In this document: positions 62,301 through 64,000 of the stretch, one piece after another
Numbering within the stretch: position 1 is the stretch's first letter
Layout of the letters: each line of letters begins with the position of its first letter
Assembly (NCBI GenBank): GCA_963377175.1
Contig: CAUJNA010000193.1
Location: 1-64,000, forward strand
Origin: Effrenium voratum
Taxonomy: Eukaryota; Sar; Dinophyceae; Suessiales; Symbiodiniaceae
Direction: 5' to 3'
DNA: 64,000 bases
Program-made: the position numbers and the translations under genes
The notes under the pieces: model-generated
What the model saw: the letters and a program-made list of their open reading frames with translations, nothing else
The model's database searches: none
What the model was told of the DNA's origin: nothing

Positions 62301-63187
62301 TGCGTAGATGCTGGCACGACGGCTGTTGCTGTGACTTCCATGTGCAAAAGAAAAGTCCTTGGACTTTGGGTTGTCCCATGGCCAGAGCCATCCAGGGCTT
62401 TCCGACAATAGCTGATGCTGGTCGCCTTTTTCAGGGTTTAAAAGTGGCCCCCTTGGGAACTACACAACGCGACGAATCCCTTCGGACGCACAAGTTATGA
62501 TAGCATGCTTTCTCGGAATAGTACAGAATGGATCATTTGCCATGTTGGTCAACAAACTATGTGCCTTTGACTTCCACAGCAGGCTTGAGAACACCGCAAG
62601 TGACGTCTTTGCCCCCTGTGTGGATCGTTCTCCCTACAAAACTAGCCAACAGAAAAAAGAAAAAGAACGATGTGAATTCTCCGCTGTTTCTGCTAGAGGT
62701 CCAGCTTCGTTGATCGGATATTTGTCCGAGCCCGCTGTGTTGTCAACCTGAAGCCTTTGCCTTGTGCTTGGGCCCCAAAACAGGTGAGCCACAATCAAAG
62801 CCCGCGCAGACCAAGGATAGTAAGGGATTCTCCCAGCCACAAATGGGCGTGGCCGCCTTTCAAGTTTGTTTACTTGGTTTTGGGCAATTCGACAATCTTA
62901 ATGCATGATTTAGATTGTGACTCAAACAGGGCTCCTTAAAAGATACATCTTGCCCAGTTGAAACCTGGCTGTTTCCACCAACACACCGGAAAAAGGCGCC
63001 ATTGGCAAGGTTCAGGTGTATGCATCCGGATCCCTGTGGTCTCGAAAGGGCGTTGTGCGCCTTCCGGCTGCTCGTTCGCCTCGGGCGATCCTCGGGCGAT
63101 CCGCAGGAAGATCAGCGGCCACGACCTGCGGGAGGTCAGCCGCGCCATGCGCCGGGAGCACGCGACGACCTCGGGGCTGGCGCGCCG
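12992..63187 (+). CDS. Very long multi-exon gene: coiled-coil N-terminal part, glycosyltransferase-like C-terminal part (partial at 3' end)
   Basis: I infer one gene from 38 short same-strand open segments, each preceded by AG and followed by GC or GT. Exons 1-15 encode Glu/Arg/Leu-rich coiled coil, nearly all phase 0-0. Exons 16-38 encode a globular protein. Assigned splice phases agree through nearly every junction from exon 14 to exon 38; I left the ends of exons 21 and 26 open. The C-terminal exons carry [31 protein letters not shown] and [16 protein letters not shown]. These recall large dinoflagellate proteins annotated as putative glycosyltransferases; I judge this from memory, without alignment. 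The coiled-coil and catalytic-like parts could be two adjacent genes, but the phase match between exons 15, 16 and 17 favours one. Start and stop codons were not found. About 95% of the span is intron. Confidence 0.5.
13073..14196. other. Intron with long T/G homopolymer block
   Basis: Runs of T and G at 13078-13152 (T12, G10, G8, T12-like tracts) form a purine/pyrimidine-skewed block. The remainder shows no structure I can name. Confidence 0.4.
14197..14262 (+). CDS. Host gene exon 2 (coiled coil)
   Basis: Acceptor TGCCAG; 22 codons ([18 protein letters not shown]...); phase 0 at both ends if the GC donor after GATGAG is used. A GT at 14277 is an alternative end. Confidence 0.5.
15333..15724 (-). 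repeat. 392-bp inverted duplication, left arm
   Basis: The reverse complement of this segment matches 26837-27228 almost base for base, including the embedded inverted-repeat element and its AAGT/ACTT target duplication, so the block was copied after the element inserted. One minus-strand frame (15355-15555) reads like protein ([20 protein letters not shown]), which suggests a piece of an old gene was carried along. Homology stops abruptly at both ends. Confidence 0.85.
15578..15710 (-). mobile_element. Introner-like/MITE element, copy A
   Basis: 133 bp with inverted ends GAGCCACAATC.../...GATTGTGGCTC, flanked by a perfect 4-bp duplication AAGT (15574-15577 and 15711-15714). It has a GC palindrome (GCGGCCGC) near the centre. 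It is inverted relative to copies B-E; on the + strand it reads CTTACTAACCTTCC, which resembles a branch site plus pyrimidine tract. Confidence 0.85.
16755..16844. mobile_element. Second small inverted-repeat element, copy 1
   Basis: 90 bp bounded by GGGTCAAGAA and TTTTTGACCC. It shares an internal core (GGAACCCTGGTAAATGG..., AAAACCTGC) with 23550-23640. No clear target duplication. Confidence 0.55.
18081..18104 (+). CDS. Host gene exon 3 (doubtful micro-exon)
   Basis: Acceptor TTCTGAG; eight codons (DPTKELQE) before a GC donor, matching the coiled-coil exon pattern. The frame stays open downstream ([10 protein letters not shown]), so the exon may be longer. Very short, hence weak. Confidence 0.25.
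18498..18678. repeat. ~50-bp minisatellite, about four units
   Basis: Units share CGTGGCAGGCGCAG followed by CTTTCGCAAGGTCA; the last is truncated. Confidence 0.7.
18680..19160. repeat. GATA/GA microsatellite cluster
   Basis: Interleaved (GATA)n and (GA)n tracts; the minus-strand open frames across it are low-complexity SIYLSIYLS artefacts. Confidence 0.9.
19368..19392. repeat. (TA)n microsatellite
   Basis: Uninterrupted TA repeat. Confidence 0.85.
19949..19999 (+). CDS. Host gene exon 4 (coiled coil)
   Basis: Acceptor CGGAG; 17 codons ([17 protein letters not shown]), phase 0-0, GC donor. An earlier CAG acceptor at 19937 is possible. Confidence 0.5.
20698..20763 (+). CDS. Host gene exon 5 (coiled coil)
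   Basis: Acceptor GGCGCAG; 22 codons ([18 protein letters not shown]...), phase 0-0, GC donor (GCGAAT). The same frame has a TGA just upstream, which fixes the acceptor. Confidence 0.5.
21182..21245. repeat. (GA)n microsatellite
   Basis: About 30 GA units, a purine-only strand. Confidence 0.9.
21500..22300. repeat. Tetranucleotide supercluster (TTTG, CTTG, GGAT, GGCT, GGGT)
   Basis: Nearly 800 bp of consecutive tetranucleotide arrays that grade into one another: TTTG, TTGC/TTTGCTTG, TTGC again, then TGGA, TGGC and TGGG. One strand is almost free of A. Minus-strand frames of 296-428 codons ([11 protein letters not shown]) and matching Cys/Leu frames on + are artefacts of the 4-nt unit. Confidence 0.9.
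22709..22765 (+). CDS. Host gene exon 6 (coiled coil)
   Basis: Acceptor AAACAG; 19 codons ([19 protein letters not shown]), phase 0-0, GC donor (GCGGGG). Confidence 0.5.
22766..23709. other. Intron
   Basis: Contains the second-family inverted-repeat element at 23550-23640 and a G-run near 22910. No exon seen. Confidence 0.4.
23550..23640. mobile_element. Second small inverted-repeat element, copy 2
   Basis: 91 bp with ends GGCTCAAAAAA and ATTTTTGAGCC and the same internal core as 16755-16844. Confidence 0.55.
23710..23775 (+). CDS. Host gene exon 7 (helical)
   Basis: Acceptor CTTGAG; 22 codons ([20 protein letters not shown]...), phase 0-0, GT donor (GTGACC). Confidence 0.5.
24326..24355 (+). 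CDS. Host gene exon 8 (ends uncertain)
   Basis: A helical frame ([10 protein letters not shown]) after CGGCAG. The same frame is open back to 24293 ([11 protein letters not shown]), so the exon may start earlier; no clear GT or GC donor. Confidence 0.35.
24356..26719. other. Intron, no structure recognised
   Basis: About 2.3 kb with no exon or repeat that I can support. Confidence 0.35.
26720..26761 (+). CDS. Host gene exon 9 (coiled coil)
   Basis: Acceptor GGCTGAG; 14 codons ([14 protein letters not shown]), phase 0-0, GC donor. Confidence 0.5.
26837..27228 (+). repeat. 392-bp inverted duplication, right arm
   Basis: Partner of 15333-15724 in opposite orientation. It begins with inverted-repeat element copy B and continues with coding-like sequence (frame at 27005-27220). 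Homology ends at GGCGTTTCA in both arms. Confidence 0.85.
26850..26982 (+). mobile_element. Introner-like/MITE element, copy B
   Basis: 133 bp, terminal inverted repeats as in copy A, 4-bp duplication ACTT on both sides (26846-26849, 26983-26986). It starts 89 nt after the exon 9 donor. Confidence 0.85.
27660..27728 (+). CDS. Host gene exon 10 (coiled coil)
   Basis: Acceptor GCTGCAG; 23 codons ([20 protein letters not shown]...), phase 0-0, GC donor after TGGGAG. A GT at 27740 is an alternative end. Confidence 0.55.
28015..28055. repeat. TATC/TA microsatellite
   Basis: CTATC units followed by a (TA)n run. Confidence 0.8.
29318..29465. repeat. (TA)n-rich microsatellite
   Basis: About 150 bp of TA repeats with TATG and TTATA interruptions; open frames across it are artefacts. 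Confidence 0.9.
30207..30251 (+). CDS. Host gene exon 11 (coiled coil)
   Basis: Acceptor CGGGCAG; 15 codons ([15 protein letters not shown]), phase 0-0, GC donor (GCGCGA). The helix-like frame continues beyond, so a later end is possible. Confidence 0.5.
30600..30925 (+). pseudogene. Coding-like fragment of unknown gene, possibly nuclease-like
   Basis: One frame has strongly protein-like composition: [20 protein letters not shown], a hydrophobic strand, DVKA, then a charged tail to a TGA at 30923. An acidic residue, a strand and then D-x-K is reminiscent of PD-(D/E)XK nuclease cores such as those in RHS/CRN-type proteins, but this is weak. It lies in an intron with no obvious splice sites or start. 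A reinserted cDNA piece or gene remnant is the likeliest reading. Confidence 0.35.
31820..32010. repeat. Interstitial telomere-like repeat, TTTAGGG orientation, degenerate
   Basis: GGGTTTAGG, GGTTTTAGGGTTTAGG and related variants over about 190 bp, opposite in strand to the blocks at 2.6 and 40 kb. Confidence 0.75.
32444..32479 (+). CDS. Host gene exon 12 (coiled coil)
   Basis: Acceptor ACCAAG; 12 codons ([12 protein letters not shown]), phase 0-0, GC donor. The helical frame is open on to about 32520. Confidence 0.45.
32480..33360. other. Intron, nothing recognised
   Basis: No repeat or exon supported. Confidence 0.35.
33361..33420 (+). CDS. Host gene exon 13 (coiled coil)
   Basis: Acceptor GGACAG; 20 codons ([20 protein letters not shown]), phase 0-0, GT donor (GTCAAC). 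Confidence 0.55.
36150..36320. repeat. Degenerate repeats of TTTAGTATTGCCAAGACT
   Basis: Six or seven diverged copies at irregular spacing. Confidence 0.6.
39439..39462. repeat. (TA)n microsatellite
   Basis: Pure TA run between AAATA and TTCAC. Confidence 0.85.
39898..40452. repeat. Interstitial telomere-type array with higher-order structure
   Basis: About 550 bp of CCCTAAA derivatives (CCAACCCTAAA, ACACCCTAAA). A marker block GTAGACCTCTAAACCTAAAC occurs three times (39961, 40113, 40319), so larger units of about 150-205 bp were themselves duplicated. Flanked by poly-C at 39723-39775 and poly-G at 40481-40532. Confidence 0.85.
40548..40568. repeat. (TA)n microsatellite
   Basis: Short TA run after the poly-G tracts. 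Confidence 0.8.
41288..41317. repeat. (CT)n microsatellite
   Basis: About 14 CT units; responsible for the LSLSLS stretch in a + strand open frame. Confidence 0.85.
41439..41501 (+). CDS. Host gene exon 14 (charged helix)
   Basis: Acceptor TTGCCAG; 21 codons ([20 protein letters not shown]...), phase 0-0, GT donor (GTGGCC). It lies at the end of a 277-codon open frame that is otherwise intronic. Confidence 0.55.
41978..42016 (+). CDS. Host gene exon 15 (coiled coil)
   Basis: Acceptor GCGCCAG; 13 codons ([13 protein letters not shown]), phase 0-0, GC donor (GCGTGG). Confidence 0.5.
42017..45208. other. Intronic stretch around exon 16
   Basis: Apart from exon 16 I see no repeat or exon. Protein-like fragments without splice context occur at 43620-43880 and 44075-44450. 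Confidence 0.35.
43083..43111 (+). CDS. Host gene exon 16
   Basis: Acceptor [17 protein letters not shown] plus two bases, GC donor (GCGCTA). With this end it leaves AG, completed to Arg by the first base of exon 17. This is the junction that ties the coiled-coil half to the globular half. Confidence 0.45.
45209..45304 (+). CDS. Host gene exon 17
   Basis: Acceptor TTCTGAG; about 31 codons ([20 protein letters not shown]...), rich in Trp, His and Gly; consensus-like GT donor (GTAAAC). A stop at 45189 in the same frame bounds the exon on the left. Confidence 0.65.
45507..45567 (+). CDS. Host gene exon 18
   Basis: Acceptor [27 protein letters not shown]; strong GT donor (GTAAGC). One base in, phase 0 out, matching exons 17 and 19. 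Confidence 0.65.
45568..46322. other. Intron with element copy C
   Basis: Element copy C starts 70 nt inside the intron. The rest is featureless except short CTTCGAGG repeats near 45840. Confidence 0.45.
45637..45769 (+). mobile_element. Introner-like/MITE element, copy C
   Basis: 133 bp; ends GAGTCACAATC and GATCATGACTC, more diverged than A and B; perfect 4-bp duplication AGAT (45633-45636, 45770-45773). Confidence 0.85.
46323..46378 (+). CDS. Host gene exon 19
   Basis: Acceptor GTGAAG; 18 codons plus AG ([18 protein letters not shown]), GC donor (GCCAAG). It supplies the phase change needed between exons 18 and 20, which supports it strongly. Confidence 0.6.
46379..46865. other. Intron with element copy D
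   Basis: Holds copy D at 46653-46789; nothing else noted. Confidence 0.45.
46653..46789 (+). mobile_element. Introner-like/MITE element, copy D
   Basis: 137 bp; inverted ends GAGCCACAATC/GATTGTGGCTC; 4-bp duplication ACAT on both sides. The central palindrome is changed to CGGATATCCG. Confidence 0.85.
46866..46943 (+). CDS. Host gene exon 20
   Basis: Acceptor [27 protein letters not shown] and six further residues; GC donor with the full GCAAGT consensus. One base in, two bases out, in phase with exons 19 and 21. Confidence 0.65.
46944..48379. other. Intron, nothing recognised
   Basis: No repeat or exon supported in about 1.4 kb. Confidence 0.35.
48380..48446 (+). CDS. Host gene exon 21 (3' end uncertain)
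   Basis: Acceptor [28 protein letters not shown] and on; several GC dinucleotides could be the donor. Confidence 0.5.
48447..49779. other. Intron
   Basis: Long open frames occur on both strands at 48500-49590 but neither is convincing. A poly-C/poly-A tract lies at 49650-49676. Confidence 0.35.
49780..49851 (+). CDS. Host gene exon 22
   Basis: Acceptor GAGGCAG; 24 codons ([20 protein letters not shown]...), GC donor, phase 0-0. Confidence 0.6.
50114..50185 (+). CDS. Host gene exon 23
   Basis: Acceptor CATGCAG; 24 codons ([20 protein letters not shown]...), phase 0-0 with the GC donor GCGAGA; a GT nine bases later would break the phase. Confidence 0.55.
50472..50564 (+). CDS. Host gene exon 24
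   Basis: Acceptor CGCCCAG; 31 codons ([20 protein letters not shown]...), phase 0-0, GC donor (GCCCCG). Confidence 0.6.
50898..50936 (+). CDS. Host gene exon 25
   Basis: Acceptor CCGGCAG; 13 codons ([13 protein letters not shown]), phase 0-0, GT donor. Confidence 0.55.
50937..52897. other. Introns around exon 26
   Basis: Apart from exon 26, only a short (TA)n run at 52203-52220 is notable. Confidence 0.35.
51866..51946 (+). CDS. Host gene exon 26 (3' end uncertain)
   Basis: Acceptor [27 protein letters not shown] and on; GC donors at 51932 or 51947 both keep phase 0. Confidence 0.6.
52898..52999 (+). CDS. Host gene exon 27 (start of glycosyltransferase-like part)
   Basis: Acceptor GTGACAG; 34 codons ([20 protein letters not shown], then PVIGYIST), phase 0-0, GT donor. 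The alternating hydrophobic strand-turn pattern resembles a Rossmann-like strand of GT-B enzymes. Confidence 0.65.
53525..53587 (+). CDS. Host gene exon 28
   Basis: Acceptor CCTGAG; 21 codons ([20 protein letters not shown]...), phase 0-0, GC donor. Confidence 0.6.
54261..54316 (+). CDS. Host gene exon 29
   Basis: Acceptor [25 protein letters not shown] plus two bases; GT donor GTGGGT. It joins exon 30 in phase to give [12 protein letters not shown]. Confidence 0.65.
54504..54558 (+). CDS. Host gene exon 30
   Basis: Acceptor TGCTAG; one base, then [20 protein letters not shown] donor (GCAGGG). Confidence 0.65.
55535..55582 (+). CDS. Host gene exon 31
   Basis: Acceptor CTTCAG; 16 codons ([16 protein letters not shown]), phase 0-0, GT donor GTGAGC. 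Confidence 0.6.
56130..56191 (+). CDS. Host gene exon 32
   Basis: Acceptor [26 protein letters not shown] plus AG; GT donor GTGAAC. A CAG acceptor eight bases upstream would need a different phase. Confidence 0.6.
57467..57509 (+). CDS. Host gene exon 33
   Basis: Acceptor CTTGAG; one base completing Arg, then [16 protein letters not shown] donor (GCGGGG). Phase-matched on both sides. Confidence 0.6.
58073..58119 (+). CDS. Host gene exon 34
   Basis: Acceptor [23 protein letters not shown] plus two bases; GC donor (GCTTGG). It joins exon 35 to give FYEPLYSMAVP. Confidence 0.65.
58840..58917 (+). CDS. Host gene exon 35 (conserved-looking core)
   Basis: Acceptor [27 protein letters not shown] and on; strong GT donor GTAAGA. 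This is the segment that most resembles the putative dinoflagellate glycosyltransferases I recall. Confidence 0.7.
59172..59285 (+). CDS. Host gene exon 36
   Basis: Acceptor [27 protein letters not shown], then [16 protein letters not shown] donor leaving AC. The longest exon found. Confidence 0.65.
60004..60078 (+). CDS. Host gene exon 37
   Basis: Acceptor [28 protein letters not shown], then PNLI. The same frame is open upstream from 59976 (RFGEDGFLR), so an earlier acceptor is possible. Donor either GC at 60079 or GT at 60092; both can be joined in frame to exon 38. Confidence 0.65.
60079..60501. other. Intron sequence and 5' flank of the PARP gene
   Basis: No exon recognised. It must contain the promoter and trans-splice acceptor of the PARP gene if that gene is expressed alone. 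A TGGCTCGAG at 60468-60476 loosely resembles the end of the dinoflagellate spliced leader. Confidence 0.4.
60502..62307 (+). CDS. EF-hand / ankyrin-repeat / PARP-type ADP-ribosyltransferase, intronless
   Basis: 601 residues from the ATG at 60502, chosen because the protein-like signal starts there; the frame is open back to 60361 but that part looks like untranslated sequence. An EF-hand loop lies at residues 52-63 ([12 protein letters not shown]), suggesting calcium binding. Two related ankyrin-type modules of about 95 residues follow ([13 protein letters not shown] and [13 protein letters not shown]). The C-terminal ~210 residues form a PARP catalytic domain with [33 protein letters not shown] and [15 protein letters not shown]. 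His457, Tyr494 and Glu571 give the H-Y-E triad of active ADP-ribosyltransferases. It probably modifies proteins with ADP-ribose from NAD+; the target is unknown. No introns, stops or frameshifts. It lies within an intron of the host gene on the same strand. Confidence 0.85.
   Translation: MEGAASLWDYFKSVADASHGYIHLEDGAAIATLAAFLELDADFLTEQLETVDQDHNKYITFPEFALWADRHTLSVRMGVGHIPEKKLWRVGMPGHWTTIPPPPPEVEPQIVGARGTMQLDQQQVQQAHRLLDLAKKRRFELLLGEVEACDPAVLNLRPEPREFGLVHHAAYWGQVPVLERLLRARADVLQLTRSNQTALDVAQKKNREEAVAFLRDRIRPDAAAEQMALRKAHEALDLAKEGRWPELYEMLQADARLATLRPPERNYGLLHHAAFRGDLEALQRLAALKAELGSPSKGGQSALRVALDQGHWHAAQYLEAAMPVLHLQDEFVSFPSPELVAVDDPQLLGTFKLLLQGTHKPSENWTRDRAMATDGVTYYKKTPVPDGYEFQGAMRNENAALWRMYHICREVLKEQCQAPETNPSFKPWDAWTSRNKSCSFSGELALERLCNEWLLFHAGVPEALAGICKTGFKMAKVAKGADSEGGGLYGEGAYFTDSITKADEYARRKVASGDFAGCRSVALCRVLGGCHYYTANDVAQEEKAQMMMRVFQGIHHSVIGDRLKLKKTYREYVIYAAAQAYPEYILFYKRKFKDPAKEIYA
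62308..63106. other. 3' flank of the PARP gene and rest of host intron, with element copy E
   Basis: No poly-A tract or downstream gene is visible. Element copy E occupies 62786-62923. Confidence 0.45.
62786..62923 (+). mobile_element. Introner-like/MITE element, copy E, with splice-like borders
   Basis: 138 bp, diverged; ends GAGCCACAATC and GATTGTGACTC. The flanking direct repeat is AACAGG (62779-62784 and 62925-62930) with one extra base at each junction. AACAG|GTGAGCC on the left and AAACAG|GG on the right form a perfect GT-AG intron whose removal would restore the target sequence, the hallmark of introners. Confidence 0.75.
63107..63187 (+). CDS. Host gene exon 38 (beyond the nested gene)
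   Basis: Acceptor ATCCGCAG; one base, then [20 protein letters not shown] and on; GT donor GTTCAC. The [12 protein letters not shown] helix fits the C-terminal end expected after exon 37 in this protein type. The gene continues past the window. Confidence 0.6.
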
Positions 63188-64000
63188 GTTCACCTTACAT
63201 GGGTCTGAGTCTGTGTCTGTGTGTTTGTGTGTGTGTGTGTTTTAAGGGTAGCCTTTTCACCTCGGCAAAAGGGAAAACACCCACAAAAATGCAAACACAC
63301 ACACAGACACACAACGCCACGCGCGTGCACGCGAGCACGAACGCTGTTCTCAGACACTCCCACGCACCCACGCACGCACATGCACACACACACACACACA
63401 CGAACACGCGCAAACGCGCACAGACGCACCCACCCACACACACACACAGCTCTTTTTAAAAGCAACACTCAATCTTTTGGTTCCCATGTTTTGACACAGA
63501 CCTTCATGCTTAATTAGCGTCTTTGGCTGTGGGACCATCTTGCCTGTGCAGGTTGCTCCACCTGCAAGATAGGGGGTGATCATGTTGTTTCTCTTTGTGC
63601 AGATTTGCAGAGGCACTCAATGGAATAGAATGTTGATAGGCCATGACATAGTTGCTGCAGACTCGACTTCAGGCTTTATTGATAGTTCATCACTCCTCTC
63701 TGCGATTCCCAACCATCAACATGAGAGCTTCCAGTACTTGGTGCTTCGCAGACTGACATGTTGGACATGTGAGCTGAGACTGTCTGGATAAATGCTCTTC
63801 ACTGCATCTGCTTGGAGCCCTGCCTTGTATATCCTGATGCTGGAGCTGCGAGCCCCAGTGACTCCTCTCGGCAAGAGGCCGCCGAGCGTGGATCCCATGG
63901 TCTGTTTCCTTTTTGCTCTTTTTCTTCTTCTTCTTTTGGATTTGGTGTGTGTGTGTCTTCCTTGTTTTCCATTGGCCACGATCCTTCCCCCTTGGAGCTG
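63188..64000. other. Intron or 3' sequence with CA/GT repeats
   Basis: Contains (GT)n at 63215-63242 and CA-rich repeats at 63290-63450. No further exon found before the edge. Confidence 0.4.
63215..63450. repeat. (GT)n / (CA)n microsatellites
   Basis: (GT)n, then CACGCACACA-type arrays on the same strand, a potential hairpin pair. Confidence 0.85.

Overview
The window looks like nuclear DNA of a dinoflagellate. The evidence is very short exons in long introns, many apparent GC-AG introns next to GT-AG ones, plant-type telomere motifs (CCCTAAA/TTTAGGG) inside the contig, long tetranucleotide repeats, and short inverted-repeat elements in introns that resemble introners. All recognised coding DNA is on the + strand. 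A genus cannot be fixed from sequence alone.

Layout. 1-2880 is GC-rich repeat DNA: a diverged ~300 bp tandem array, a tRNA-like sequence and a block of CCCTAAA-type repeats. 2884-8061 is a long GC-rich coding region whose reading frame changes six times. I read it as one decayed gene of about 1,700 codons; at least one frame change coincides with a 13-bp tandem duplication. 8062-12991 holds no gene I can support. 12992 to at least 63187 appears to be one very long host gene. I find 38 candidate exons of 24-114 nt (about 2.4 kb of coding sequence in 50 kb). The first 15 encode charged coiled coil in mostly phase-0 exons. From about 43 kb the exons encode a globular protein whose last third recalls putative dinoflagellate glycosyltransferases. 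Reading phase is continuous through nearly all of exons 14-38. The gene runs off the right edge.

Inside one intron of this gene (60079-63106), on the same strand, lies an intact intronless gene (60502-62307) for an EF-hand/ankyrin/PARP-type ADP-ribosyltransferase with the His-Tyr-Glu triad. The other introns hold five copies of a 133-138 bp terminal-inverted-repeat element (four with perfect 4-bp target duplications), two copies of a second small inverted-repeat element, a 392-bp inverted duplication, interstitial telomere-type repeats, microsatellite clusters and a few coding-like fragments without context.

The exon chain was built by eye from acceptor AGs, open frames and phase matching. 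Individual ends, especially GC versus GT donors, are provisional. No alignment or RNA evidence was available.
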